The notes under the pieces are model-generated. The model had not been told where the DNA came from. It made no database searches and was given only the letters and a program-made list of their open reading frames with translations. This document shows positions 9,176 through 18,985 of a stretch of DNA of 64,000 bases, piece after piece. Both the position numbers and the translations under genes were made by a program. The stretch is from contig JAIMAQ010000002.1 of the NCBI GenBank assembly GCA_023511875.1, positions 62,001 through 126,000 on the forward strand, given 5' to 3'. Source of the stretch: Thermoflavifilum sp. GTDB taxonomy: Bacteria; Bacteroidota; Bacteroidia; Chitinophagales; Chitinophagaceae. Position 1 is the stretch's first letter; each line of letters starts with the position of its first letter.

Positions 9176-10192
9176 ATGCTTCGCTTTCAACATAGTGAAT
9201 TTTTGTGGTGGTTGGGATTACTTATTCCTGCTCTCTTGGCTTTTATTTCGCTGGTCTGGTGGCGGCGTAAAGCTATACGTCGATGGGGTGAAGCCAGGTT
9301 GGTTGAACAATTGTTTACCGATTATCGCCATTCTCTGTTTCGATGGAAATTCTGGTTATTGTGGTTGGCCTTGCTGTTGATTATTGTTGGTGCTGCCAAT
9401 TTGCAGATGGGTACCCATTTGGAAAAAGTAGCAACCAAGGGGGTAGATGTGATGATAGCATTGGATGTGAGCAAGAGCATGTTAGCACAAGACGTGCAAC
9501 CCAGCCGCTTGCAACGAGCCGAGCAATTGCTTAGCCGCCTATTTGATCAATTACCTGGAGATCGTATTGGCTTAGTGGTATTTGCAGGTGAGGCCTATTT
9601 GCAAATGCCCTTAACACTCGATCATGCAGCAGCACATATGTACCTCAACAGCATCAGTCCCGATATGGTTCCCACACCTGGAACCAATATTGCCAGTGCT
9701 CTTCAAATGGCTAGAGAAGCTTTTAATCATCAAGAAAAAACCCACAAGGTCATTCTCCTCATCACCGATGGAGAAGACTTTGGGCAAGGTGCCATCGAGC
9801 AAGCCCAAAAAGCGTATCAAGAAGGAATTATCATTTATACCATTGGTGTAGGCACGCCAGCAGGAGCTCCCATACGCGATCCGCAAACGGGAGATTATAA
9901 GCGTGATGAAAATGGGCAAATCGTGATCTCGCGATTAAATGAAGCCGAACTCAAACAAATTGCAGCCGAAGGGCATGGAAGTTTTCAATACCTCGACCAG
10001 GTGAGTACAGTGGCGCGAAACCTGGAGAATAGTATCAATCAAATGGGAAAACAAGCTTATCGAGAAAATGTGTTTACCGATTATAACAGCTATTTCCAGT
10101 ATTTCTTGGCGATAGCCTTGATAGTTCTGGTAGGAGAAATGTTTATCCCAGAAAAATCTACTGGCTTATGGGCAAAGCTTTTTTCATCTTGA
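9176..10192 (+). CDS. batB: VWA-domain membrane protein BatB (Bat operon)
   Basis: A 338-aa inner-membrane protein with two N-terminal membrane segments (about 10-28 and 58-75), a periplasmic von Willebrand A domain, and a C-terminal membrane helix near 308-328. The metal-ion-dependent adhesion site is intact: DVSKS with D97, S99 and S101, then PGTNI and TDGED. Bat proteins are linked to aerotolerance and envelope stress in Bacteroidota, though their molecular role is unclear. The 3' end overlaps batC by 25 bases. The usual batA, batD and batE partners are not adjacent; metH is upstream and ispG downstream. Confidence 0.85.
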   Translation: MLRFQHSEFLWWLGLLIPALLAFISLVWWRRKAIRRWGEARLVEQLFTDYRHSLFRWKFWLLWLALLLIIVGAANLQMGTHLEKVATKGVDVMIALDVSKSMLAQDVQPSRLQRAEQLLSRLFDQLPGDRIGLVVFAGEAYLQMPLTLDHAAAHMYLNSISPDMVPTPGTNIASALQMAREAFNHQEKTHKVILLITDGEDFGQGAIEQAQKAYQEGIIIYTIGVGTPAGAPIRDPQTGDYKRDENGQIVISRLNEAELKQIAAEGHGSFQYLDQVSTVARNLENSINQMGKQAYRENVFTDYNSYFQYFLAIALIVLVGEMFIPEKSTGLWAKLFSS

Positions 10193-10848
10193 TCTTGTGT
10201 GTCGGGGCACAGCAATGCGTCTTTGCTCAATCGGCACATCAGCTCATCCGCAAAGGCAACAAAGCATATGCGAAAGGTGATTATGCCGATGCCGAAGCCG
10301 AATACAAAAAGGCGCTTGCTAAACAACCTCAGCTGCCACCAGCTTGGTTTAATCTGGGGAATGCTATGTATCAGCAAGGGCGTTACGAGGAAGCCCGACA
10401 ACCTTATCAAAACAGCCTGGAACTGGCCAAAACCGATCAGCAAAAAGCCGATGCTTGGTATAACATGGGCGATACCTGGATGAGCCAGAAAAAATGGGAA
10501 GAAAGCATACAAGCCTTTAAGCAGGCCCTCAAAATCAATCCGCACGACAACGATGCTCGTTATAACCTGGCTTATGCCCAAGCCATGTTGAAAAAACAGC
10601 AACAATCCAGTAGCTCGTCTAACCAGCAAAAACAGCATCAAAATCAGCAAAATCGTCAGCAGCAACAAAACTCCAATCAGCAGCAATCTCCAGAAAATCA
10701 GCAACAACAGCAACCCGCACCCAACCAGCTTACCCCTCAGCAAGCCGATCAGCTGCTTAAGGCCTTAGCCCAACAAGAGCAAAAAGTTCGAGAAAAACAA
10801 AACCAAAATCAACGACCACAGCCTATACCTAATGGTAAAGATTGGTAA
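10168..10848 (+). CDS. batC: TPR protein BatC (Bat operon)
   Basis: A 226-aa exported protein. A signal peptide (MGKAFFILILCVGAQQCVFA) is followed by three TPR units between about residues 25 and 140, including AWFNLGNAMYQQGRYEEA and AWYNMGDTWMSQKKWEES. The C-terminal third is a Gln/Asn-rich low-complexity tail (about 142-215) with runs of glutamine. The domain order and overlap with batB match BatC. The tail is long and probably disordered. TPRs suggest it scaffolds the BatA/BatB VWA proteins, which is inference from family knowledge. Confidence 0.83.
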   Translation: MGKAFFILILCVGAQQCVFAQSAHQLIRKGNKAYAKGDYADAEAEYKKALAKQPQLPPAWFNLGNAMYQQGRYEEARQPYQNSLELAKTDQQKADAWYNMGDTWMSQKKWEESIQAFKQALKINPHDNDARYNLAYAQAMLKKQQQSSSSSNQQKQHQNQQNRQQQQNSNQQQSPENQQQQQPAPNQLTPQQADQLLKALAQQEQKVREKQNQNQRPQPIPNGKDW

Positions 10849-10887
10849 AATTTATTTGCATACTCAACCCTGCAAGCTCGAATTTGT

Positions 10888-10895
10888 TAGATTTG
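10888..10895 (+). promoter_or_regulatory. Probable -7 box (TAgaTTTG) for ispG
   Basis: TAGATTTG lies 21 bases upstream of the ispG ATG at 10917 in the 68-base gap after batC. The -33 element is not recognisable. Confidence 0.4.
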
Positions 10896-10916
10896 TAGAC
10901 ACTTAACGCATTTTCC

Positions 10917-12938
10917 ATGCAGTACTATACCGAATCACTTACGCGGTATCAACGTTTGCCTACTCGTGAAGTGAAGATTGGTGACTTATTGTTGGGTAAT
11001 TTTCACCCGATTCGCATACAGACGATGACTACCACCGATACGCTCGATACAGAAGCCACTGTGGCTCAGTGTATACGCTGTATTGAAGCGGGAGCCGAGC
11101 TGGTGCGGATCACTGCTCCCAGTATCAAAGAAGCCGAAAACCTCCTGCAGATTAAAAAAGAATTACGCCGCCGAGGATACCGTACTCCCTTAGTTGCCGA
11201 TATTCATTTCACCCCCAATGCTGCCGAGATAGCTGCTCGTATTGTGGAGAAGGTACGCATCAATCCTGGAAATTATGTAGACAAGAAAAAGTTTCAACTT
11301 AAAGAATACACCGATGCTGAATATCAAGCCGAGATAGAGCGCATTCGTGAACGATTTGTGCCGCTCATCCGCATCTGCAAAGAATACGGCACAGCCATGC
11401 GCATCGGTACCAATCATGGCTCACTAAGCGACCGTATCATGAGCCGCTATGGCGATACGCCTATGGGCATGGTGGAAAGCGCCATGGAATTCTTGCGAAT
11501 AGCACGCGACGAAAACTATCACCAGATTGTGTTGAGCATGAAAGCCAGCAATCCGCAAGTGATGGTACAAGCCTATCGCCTGCTGGTGAAGACAATGATA
11601 GAAGAATTTGGCGAGTGTTATCCTTTGCATCTGGGCGTCACCGAAGCGGGCGATGGAGAAGATGGGCGTATCAAAAGTGCTATGGGCATTGGCACGCTGC
11701 TCGAAGATGGTATTGGCGACACCATTCGGGTTTCGCTCACAGAAGAACCAGAGTATGAAATTCCTGTGTGTCGCGATCTGGTAGCACGCTATAGCCATCG
11801 GCAAGATCACAAACCTATCCCCTCAATTGAACGACTGGCCTACTCTCCATTTCAATATAAACGACGGCATATCCAGGCTGTAGGCCGTATTGGCGGAAAG
11901 AATACCCCAGTGGTGATTGCCGATTTTAGCGAAGAACCTCTTTCCCAAGAAAAACTCGCCGATATTGGCTATCGTTACGACGCCCGTACCGATAAATGGC
12001 GAGTCACCGACACCGCCGCCGACTTCATCTACACTTCGGGCCGCTATGTGCCTTTTGAGCTCCCGGGTACACTACAGGTGATTTGTGATGCCCAAGTATA
12101 TGCCCATGCACCCGATAACCAACGCTATTTCCCTTTGTTTACTTGGACTACCTGGTTGGAGCAGCTCGATAAGCCTTCACCCTACCTGAACTTCATTGCT
12201 GTAGATACTCTCAATACTACAGAAGAAGAATGGGATCGCTTATTGGCTACGCTCGATGATACTGCCGTGTTGTGTATTTATTCCCAAAACCGTCATACGA
12301 TGCCGGCTGTGCGTCAGAAGATAAACGACCTCATGCTGCGCGGCATAGCTACACCAGTCATTCTCTGTGCAGAAAGCTTTCATGCCAGTATCGATGAGCA
12401 GCTCATTCAGTTTGCCATCGACACTGGGGCCTTATTGCTCGATGGGATGGGCGATGGTATTTGGTTGAAAAATCATCCCGATCTGGTGCGCAACCTGAAG
12501 GTGAGTGGACGTACTTATTTGGAAGTGCACAGCCATGCTCAATTTCTCAACAATACCGCTTTTTCTATTCTGCAAGCCTCTCGCACCCGTATCAGTAAAA
12601 CCGAATATATTTCTTGTCCATCCTGTGGTCGTACCCTCTTCGATTTGCAGGAAACCACTGCACGAATACGTGCGGCTACTCATCATCTCAAAGGCGTAAA
12701 AATAGCGGTGATGGGATGTATCGTAAATGGTCCTGGCGAAATGGCCGATGCCGATTTTGGATACGTGGGTAGCGGACCGGGGAAGATTACTTTATATAAA
12801 GGCAAGGAAATCGTGAAACGCAATGTGCCCACAGAAACGGCTGTAGACGAACTCATTCAACTGATCAAGCAAGAGGGTATGTGGACCGATCCTGAGCCTA
12901 CTATACCAGCACCCGTGAGTCTATCTACGCATTCATAA
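10917..12938 (+). CDS. ispG: 4-hydroxy-3-methylbut-2-enyl diphosphate synthase, Bacteroidota long form
   Basis: Penultimate enzyme of the MEP isoprenoid pathway, converting MEcPP to HMBPP with a [4Fe-4S] cluster. At 673 aa it is far longer than the roughly 370 aa of the E. coli enzyme. An N-terminal barrel (residues 20-290; LVADIHFTPNAA, NYVDKKKF) is joined to the C-terminal cluster domain by a large inserted domain of about 270 residues. Cluster cysteines are in CPSC (567-570) and MGCIVNGPGE (about 601). The insert is normal for Bacteroidota, chlamydiae and plants, where it replaces domain contacts made by a dimer in the short form. Confidence 0.95.
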   Translation: MQYYTESLTRYQRLPTREVKIGDLLLGNFHPIRIQTMTTTDTLDTEATVAQCIRCIEAGAELVRITAPSIKEAENLLQIKKELRRRGYRTPLVADIHFTPNAAEIAARIVEKVRINPGNYVDKKKFQLKEYTDAEYQAEIERIRERFVPLIRICKEYGTAMRIGTNHGSLSDRIMSRYGDTPMGMVESAMEFLRIARDENYHQIVLSMKASNPQVMVQAYRLLVKTMIEEFGECYPLHLGVTEAGDGEDGRIKSAMGIGTLLEDGIGDTIRVSLTEEPEYEIPVCRDLVARYSHRQDHKPIPSIERLAYSPFQYKRRHIQAVGRIGGKNTPVVIADFSEEPLSQEKLADIGYRYDARTDKWRVTDTAADFIYTSGRYVPFELPGTLQVICDAQVYAHAPDNQRYFPLFTWTTWLEQLDKPSPYLNFIAVDTLNTTEEEWDRLLATLDDTAVLCIYSQNRHTMPAVRQKINDLMLRGIATPVILCAESFHASIDEQLIQFAIDTGALLLDGMGDGIWLKNHPDLVRNLKVSGRTYLEVHSHAQFLNNTAFSILQASRTRISKTEYISCPSCGRTLFDLQETTARIRAATHHLKGVKIAVMGCIVNGPGEMADADFGYVGSGPGKITLYKGKEIVKRNVPTETAVDELIQLIKQEGMWTDPEPTIPAPVSLSTHS

Positions 12939-13037
12939 TCCCCATTTTATAGAAAATAGTCGATAGTGCGGCACGAGTGCATAATAGTTTCATTGTTTGT
13001 TGTGGGGTGTAAGGGATTGATAAGCAATCGTGCTATG

Positions 13038-13062
13038 GCTTAGCGGGTTGCGCCCGTAAAGC
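13038..13062. terminator. Hairpin between convergent ispG and the SRPBCC gene
   Basis: GCTT-A-GCGGG (13038-13047) pairs with CCCGT-A-AAGC (13053-13062), with one A-A mismatch and loop TTGCG. A short T run (13075-13079) follows only after 12 bases, so it is a weak intrinsic terminator at best. It is in the right place to end ispG transcription. Confidence 0.35.
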
Positions 13063-13157
13063 GAAAGCATAACGTTTTTCCATAAATGATTACTTTCTGG
13101 TGTTGCAGATATATGATGGAGATTGATATACATATATTTAACCCTCGAAAAAATGTG

Positions 13158-13631
13158 TTATGGGTTCCATTTACCAAATCGTTGTTCCACGGCTCGATAG
13201 CGATAGTCAAAGATATCTTGCAATTGTCGTTTTATCTGCAGCACATGCACCATTTGTCCGATAAAACCTAAAGGCAGGCGATAGTGCACGATATCGGTCA
13301 TTTCAATTCCGCCTTCAATTTCGCGAAAATGATGCTGGTGATGCCAAAAAGCATAAGGCCCCAATCGTTGCTCGTCAATAAAATATTGATGTTTGACCAC
13401 ATGGGTGATTTCTGTCATCCAAAACATGGGAATGCCCCATAAAGGCTTTACCCGATAGGTGATGATTTGGCCAGCATACATGTGCTCTGGTTTTTTAGGC
13501 GAAAGTATACGAAAGCGCATATAAGGCGGGGTGATCAATGGTAAATTGGCGGGATCGGAGAAAAACGACCACACTGTGCGGAGATCGGCAGGGATGCATT
13601 GGGTGCGTTGTAAGAGATATACTTTCATCAT
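13158..13631 (-). CDS. SRPBCC-fold ligand-binding protein
   Basis: A 157-aa cytosolic protein of the START/Bet v1-like SRPBCC superfamily. It starts KVYLLQRTQCIPADLRTVWSFFSDP, the first strand and helix of the fold, and includes the typical PPYMRFRIL, WMTEITHV and MTDIVHYRLPLG segments. Members related to this group are annotated as ligand-binding or cell-division-inhibitor-like proteins; the ligand cannot be read from sequence. Two adjacent ATG codons (13631 and 13628) can serve as the start. It stands alone, convergent with ispG and divergent from the helicase gene. Confidence 0.75.
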   Translation of the reverse strand: MMKVYLLQRTQCIPADLRTVWSFFSDPANLPLITPPYMRFRILSPKKPEHMYAGQIITYRVKPLWGIPMFWMTEITHVVKHQYFIDEQRLGPYAFWHHQHHFREIEGGIEMTDIVHYRLPLGFIGQMVHVLQIKRQLQDIFDYRYRAVEQRFGKWNP

Positions 13632-13696
13632 TTTTTCTTTAATAAACGAATTTCATGGCAAAAGGTTGGGTGCAAATACAATGCACAGAATTGCCC

Positions 13697-13736
13697 TAGC
13701 TTTGTGCTATACAGGTAGAATGTAGAATATAGAATG
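13697..13736 (+). promoter_or_regulatory. Probable -7 box and 7-base tandem repeats upstream of the helicase-nuclease gene
   Basis: TAGCTTTG at 13697-13704 fits TAnnTTTG. It is followed by three head-to-tail copies of a 7-mer, TAGAATG, TAGAATA, TAGAATG, at 13716-13736. The ATG is at 13781. Repeats in this position could bind a regulator or may simply be slippage. Confidence 0.35.
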
Positions 13737-13780
13737 TCTTTCGTGCCATATCGTCAATTTTTACACCAAATTGGGTTGCT

Positions 13781-14923
13781 ATGTTTTCTGCTGTATTTTC
13801 CCTTGATGCATATCGAGAAGCGTATCGACGATTAAACCCAAACCAAAAAGAGGCTGTAGACCATATCTATGGCCCTCTCATGGTAATCGCGGGTCCTGGC
13901 ACCGGTAAAACGCAATTGCTCTCAGTGCGCATTTGTCGGATCTTAGAGCAAACAGATTATGGGCCAGAAAATATATTATGCCTCACATATACCAATGCCG
14001 GAGTTGATGCTATGCGTAAGCGCTTGGAATCATTTATTGGCATAGATGCACGCAAAATTGGAATTTATACCTATCATGCATTTTGCAATGAAATTATTCA
14101 AGATCATCCAGAATGGTTTCATGTGAATGAACTGCAACCTATATCAGATCTGGAACAATATGAGTGGATGGAAGAACTCGTAAGCCAGCTTAGTCCTGAG
14201 CATGAGTTGTATCGCGGCACTGGCAATCAATTTGCCGATGTGGGTAACCTGCTCAAGCTCAATAAAATCATTAAACAAGAAGGCTTAACTACCGATAAGG
14301 TGATAAAATCTATAGAAGAGTATTTACAACAAGTAGAAGCGGGTGAAGTGCAGGAATATGTATATAAGAGTAACGCGAAAGGTTATCGAAAGGGTGAATT
14401 GAATAAAAATAAAATTGAACAATTGAAACAAAAATTAGATCGTACGAGAGGGGCTTTGGATATCATCGATAAATATCAGCAAATTGTACGCGAAAGAAAT
14501 CGTTATGATTACGACGATATGATTAATTGGGTTATCCATTTATTTAAAACCCAAGAATGGATTCTACAGAATTATTGGGAGAAATATCAATTTATTTTAG
14601 TAGATGAATATCAAGATACAAATGGTTCACAAAATCAGTTGCTTTACTTGCTTACCGATTATGAGCAACCTAATGTAATGGTGGTGGGTGATGATGATCA
14701 AGCCATTTATCGATTTCAAGGAGCCAATATTCAGAACATGCAGAATTTTGCACAACGATTTCACCACCAAAACTTAAAAGTGGTTGTTTTAGAAGAAAAT
14801 TATCGTTCTACACAAGACATATTAGATGCAGCTAATCGACTTATCGAAAATAACCAAAATCGATTAATTTCTTATTTGAAAGATGAATTTAAATTGTCTA
14901 AACGTTTGTTTGCTCACGCATAA
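13781..14923 (+). pseudogene. UvrD/RecB-like helicase-nuclease, N-terminal part ending at an in-frame stop
   Basis: First part (380 aa) of a superfamily 1 DNA helicase. It contains motif I GPGTGKTQ (about residue 43), motif Ia LTYTNAGVDAMRKR, motif II VDEYQDT, motif III GDDDQAIYRFQGA and motif IV NYRST. It ends at a TAA (14921-14923). The next open frame, starting 12 bases later, is in the same reading frame and carries motifs V and VI and a nuclease domain. The simplest reading is one gene of about 1,050 codons interrupted by a single nonsense codon (mutation or base-call error). A real two-subunit protein is the alternative, because both halves are otherwise undamaged. The region is more AT-rich than the genes before it. 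Confidence 0.72.
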
Positions 14924-14935
14924 TCAACTATTCCT

Positions 14936-16927
14936 ATGGCAGTCGTTGTCAAATCTTACCTTACTCCAGCAGATGAAATGATGGGTATTGCACAAGATAT
15001 TCAACAACTTATTCAACAGGGAAGTATTCAGCCCAATGAAATAGCTGTTATCTATCATGAAAATAAATATCTAGATGATATAGCTGAATATTTACAATAC
15101 GAGCAGATTCCATTTAAACTGGTGAGAAATGAAAATTTATTGAGAAACTATTTTATTCAACAAGTGATTTTGCTATTTGAATGGATCGCTTATGAGGCTG
15201 AATATCCAGGACGCGCAGATCATCATTTGTATAAATTATTGCATTTTCGCTGGTTTGGATTAGATGCCGAAATGATTGCTCGTATGCATATCAAGTATGT
15301 TAAACTATATAATATTGGGCAAAAAAGTTTTTATTTATTTATACATGAACAATTAGAAAAAGATAAAGAATCACTTGCAGCAGAAGAAATGAGCAAATGG
15401 CAATCGGTCATCAACTTACTAGGCAAGTGGTTGGGAGATGTATATAGTGAACCCTTGCAATATTTTTTTTGTAAGGTATTGGCAGAAAGCGGAATTTTGA
15501 GATTGGCTTCTCAGGCTGATGATCGATATTATTTGATTCATCTGTTAAAAACCTTATTCGATTTCTTGAAAGCCGAGAATGAACGTAATCCCGATTTAGA
15601 TCTTCGGAAATGGATAGATGTAATCCGGAAAATGGAAAGCTATAGACTTTCTATTCCCTGCGTTTCTCAAATGGGTAACGATAATGCCGTGCAGTTGTTA
15701 ACGGCTCATGGTGCAAAAGGATTGGAGTTTGATTATGTCTTTATTGGGGGTTGTTGGGAAACCAATTGGGAAAAAAAATCAGGAGGAGGTATAGGATTTG
15801 CATTGCCCCCTAATCTAAAATCTTCCATGATGAATATGCAGGAAGATGGTGCAAAAATAGAAGACAAACGAAGATTATTTTATGTGGCGCTTACTCGTGC
15901 ACGTAAACAGGTAACAATAAGTTATGCCGAGCAGGATAAAGACAAAAAAACCATAAACCGGTCACGGTTTGTCGATGAAATTAACATACCACCACAAGTT
16001 GTTGAACGCAATCAAAAATCAATTGGAGAGTTTAACTTCAAATCACTTCATTCTCGTTTATATGCCGATATACACAAGCAATATAGTGAGCAATTCATTA
16101 AACAATTGATCGCTCATTTTAGAATTAATCCCACAGCGTTGAATAAGTATCTTTATTGTCCGAGAAGTTTCTTTTATGAATCATTGCTGCAAGTGCCGCA
16201 AGCACAACAAGCACATAGTATTTATGGACAGGCGATGCATCATGCACTTAAGCATGTGGCTAAAAGATTTCAACAAGAAAACTTACTCAACATTGATCAA
16301 GCAAAAGATGATTTTGAGTGGTATATGAATCGACATCGGTATCATTTTACTGCAGATGATTTGCGGCGTCGTTTGGAGCATGGTAAGCAGGTGCTAGAAA
16401 AATACTTAAATGACGTTTTTCCTAAATGGGGTAAAGTGAAACAAGTTGAGGAAGATTATCAGGCACAACTGGGGCATATACCTATTAAAGGTCGTATAGA
16501 CAAGGTAGAAATTCATGATGGGCAGATACGTGTAGTTGATTATAAGACAGGAAATCCCGATCGGGCAGGAAATAAGCTTAAACGATACGAGTTGGGAGCA
16601 GTTAAACAAAAACAAGATGATTACGATTATTGGATTCAAGCGATATTTTACGCAATTTTATTGCGCAAGAATGGAATTGTTGTAAATGAAGTATTTTTTG
16701 ATTTTGTTGAACCCAATGGGCAGCAAGAATTTATACCAAAAATTATCAATGTAGATGATGAGGCTATAGAAACTGTAAGTAAATGTATTGAATGTGTATG
16801 GGAGAAAATACAATCGCAAGTTTTTCCCAATTGTGAGCATGATGATTGTGTGTGGTGCAGCTTTGAACAATCACTTTCTACTGATGTTTTGCCTTTGCTG
16901 AGTACCGATGAAGAACCATCATGGTGA
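14936..16927 (+). pseudogene. Helicase-nuclease, C-terminal part: SF1 motifs V-VI and Fe-S PD-(D/E)XK nuclease
   Basis: Second part (663 aa if started at the ATG 14936), in frame with the preceding part. Helicase motif V TAHGAKGLEFDYVF (about 255) and motif VI ALTRARKQ are present. The C-terminal domain (about 395-655) is a RecB/Cas4-type nuclease: YLYCPRSFF supplies the first cysteine, DKVEIHDGQ and VVDYKTG the catalytic Asp and Lys, and CEHDDCVWC three further cysteines. This matches the 4Fe-4S cluster of AddB and Cas4. The whole would unwind and resect DNA ends. The fragment alone lacks ATP-binding motifs I-IV, so by itself it cannot be a helicase. Confidence 0.72.
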
Positions 16928-16968
16928 AATGCAGTGGATGATGTACCTTCGCTACAATAAATTTTTCC

Positions 16969-18414
16969 ATGAAGAAGAATGGACATAGATGGTGTCGAGC
17001 TTGTGTGAGTAGCTTGGTGATTTTGTTGTTTCTATCTGCTTTATGGCAGCGTTGTGCCAATATTGTTCCTCCTTCTGGTGGGCCAAAAGATACGATTCCG
17101 CCTGTGCTGGTATCGGTTGTTCCTCCCGATTCAACCTTACATTTTCACAGTGATCGAATCGTATTTACTTTTAATGAATTTGTGCAATTGGCCAATAATT
17201 ACAACGATGTCTTGATTTTTTCCCCTCGCATGCGTCGCCAGCCTATCATTAATGTTAAACTTCGCACAATCACGATCTTACTCAAAGATACTTTAAAGCC
17301 TAATACGACTTATCAAATCAATTTTGGTAATGCCATTCAAGATATTAATGAGGGTAATGCTATTCCTAATTTTACGTATATCTTTTCAACGGGGAGTTAT
17401 CTCGATTCATTGCAGATCAGTGGAGTGGTGCGCAATGCAGAAACAGGTTTACCCGATAGCAATGTAGTGGTGATGTTGTACACAGATTTGCGCGATTCTG
17501 TAGTAAGTAAAGAAAAACCTCTTTATTATACACGTTCTGGTGCAGGTGGCTATTTTGCTTTTCATCATTTGCCAGCAGATACTTTTAAGATTTTTGCTTT
17601 AAAAGATGAAAACAACAGTTTGATGTACGACGATATAGGCAAAGAATCCATTGCTTATCTCTCACATCCTATAGTGCTTACACATAACTTAGGTGGAGTA
17701 AAACTCTATTTGTTTCGCGAAAAATTGCCAGCCGATACCACCCATCAACAAATGCCGCCAGCTGTAGAATCCTCAACAAATAATGCTTTTCAAGCTCAGC
17801 CAACGTTAAGCAATGGTCGCCAATCGCTCATTGAACCCTTGCAACTCGTTTTTACCCAACCCATAGCGCGTATCGATACGGCAGGCATTGCCTTATTGGC
17901 CGACACTATCCTGCGCCCTGTACCATTTAGCATACAATTAGATGATACAACACATCGCTATCTCCAGATCAAAACCACCTGGCAGGAAAGCATACCCTAT
18001 CAACTTCGCATACGCGATAGTGCAATTTGGGATACGGCTCATCGGCCTTTACCAGCCGATACCATTCGTTTTCAAACCAAATCTTTATCAGACTATGGAT
18101 CTGTAAAACTAGAACTACATGGTCTTGATAGCAGCTATACACATTATGTGTTGCAACTTGTCAATAGTAACCAGCAAGTGGTATACCATACACCTATTCG
18201 CAATCGAGTGATAAACATTGGATTGTTTGATCCTGGCGATTATCAGATCCGCATCTTGCTTGACAGTAATGATAATGGTTATTGGGATACGGGAAGTTAT
18301 TATGGCCCAGATCCACATCAGCCCGAGCGAGTGATTGCTGTGCCAGGGAAAATTACCGTACGTGCTAATTGGGATAATGCCTGGATTGTAGAAGTGCCAT
18401 CAGATTTACCTTGA
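16969..18414 (+). CDS. Ig-like domain lipoprotein (SbsA/Big_5 type)
   Basis: A 481-aa exported protein. After a positively charged start and a hydrophobic stretch ending ALWQRC, the Cys near residue 29 is a plausible lipid attachment site, although the lipobox is imperfect. The mature start, ANIVPPSGGPKDTIPP, is a signature of a widespread Bacteroidota family. A bacterial Ig-like domain of the SbsA type occupies about 45-140. A carboxypeptidase-regulatory-like fold (SGVVRNAETGLPDSNV to YFAFHHLP) follows at about 147-210, then a second Ig-like region (about 270-370). It is probably an outer-membrane-anchored surface or cell-wall-associated protein; the ligand is unknown. Confidence 0.8.
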   Translation: MKKNGHRWCRACVSSLVILLFLSALWQRCANIVPPSGGPKDTIPPVLVSVVPPDSTLHFHSDRIVFTFNEFVQLANNYNDVLIFSPRMRRQPIINVKLRTITILLKDTLKPNTTYQINFGNAIQDINEGNAIPNFTYIFSTGSYLDSLQISGVVRNAETGLPDSNVVVMLYTDLRDSVVSKEKPLYYTRSGAGGYFAFHHLPADTFKIFALKDENNSLMYDDIGKESIAYLSHPIVLTHNLGGVKLYLFREKLPADTTHQQMPPAVESSTNNAFQAQPTLSNGRQSLIEPLQLVFTQPIARIDTAGIALLADTILRPVPFSIQLDDTTHRYLQIKTTWQESIPYQLRIRDSAIWDTAHRPLPADTIRFQTKSLSDYGSVKLELHGLDSSYTHYVLQLVNSNQQVVYHTPIRNRVINIGLFDPGDYQIRILLDSNDNGYWDTGSYYGPDPHQPERVIAVPGKITVRANWDNAWIVEVPSDLP

Positions 18415-18419
18415 TGAGC

Positions 18420-18437
18420 AATAAGGGTAATAAGGGT
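18420..18437. repeat. Two tandem copies of AATAAGGGT
   Basis: AATAAGGGT at 18420-18428 is repeated exactly at 18429-18437, just after the stop codon of the lipoprotein gene. No function is apparent. Confidence 0.5.
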
Positions 18438-18535
18438 CAATCTTTTGTCAAAACCACAGGATCATACTTCGCACCCTTCGTTTTTATATGTCTGATTTTT
18501 CTCTTAATTTGGGGATGATATAAATTCACACGACA

Positions 18536-18985
18536 ATGTTACGCGTTCTTCCAGGTGAATGGATTGCCCTTGCAGCCAGTTTTCTATGGATAGGCTTTGT
18601 GGCTGCTATTAGTTTTATGGAAGCATGGATAAAGTTTCAAGCGCCTGGCGTTACAAAAACAATTGGATTATCTATTGGCAAAAAAGTATTTAGTGCATTG
18701 AATCGGATGGAATGGGTATGGACAATCGTATTGATTATTGGTGTGATATTATTGCCCGATAGATTGTCGTTTCCCACTGCCGTTTTATTTGCTATTGCTA
18801 TTTTGATGTTGTTGCTTCAAACGATTTTTTGGCTACCTGTTTTGAAAAAGCAAGCCGATCTGCTCATTGAAGGTAAATCGTATACAGGAAAATCAGTGCA
18901 TCTAAACTACATTGTGGCCGATGTAGTAAAACTTATTGCTCTCTTAGTGGCAACTATTTTATTAGGATTGCAAACTTTTGGTTGA
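18536..18985 (+). CDS. Small four-helix membrane protein
   Basis: A 149-aa inner-membrane protein of unrecognised function. Four hydrophobic segments lie at about 8-28, 58-76, 80-100 and 127-147, separated by short basic loops (KKVFSALNRMEW, KKQADLLIEGKS). Similar proteins of this size occur in Bacteroidota as uncharacterised DUF4149-like or transporter-like proteins, but I cannot assign the family with certainty. The stop codon overlaps the start of the hemerythrin gene (TGATG), so the two are translationally coupled and may act together. Confidence 0.65.
   Translation: MLRVLPGEWIALAASFLWIGFVAAISFMEAWIKFQAPGVTKTIGLSIGKKVFSALNRMEWVWTIVLIIGVILLPDRLSFPTAVLFAIAILMLLLQTIFWLPVLKKQADLLIEGKSYTGKSVHLNYIVADVVKLIALLVATILLGLQTFG

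Noticed and set aside
9066-9380. 104-codon plus-strand frame between metH and batB
   Set aside because: It covers the first 200 bases of batB in a different frame; batB has the clear membrane and VWA features.
10605-10815. Gln/Asn-rich repetitive tract in batC considered as a nucleotide repeat or CRISPR-like array
   Set aside because: The CAG/CAA-rich DNA simply encodes the low-complexity tail; there are no regular spacers.
10917-12938. Extra 300 residues of IspG as a gene fusion event
   Set aside because: The large inserted domain is the normal form of IspG in Bacteroidota, chlamydiae and plants.
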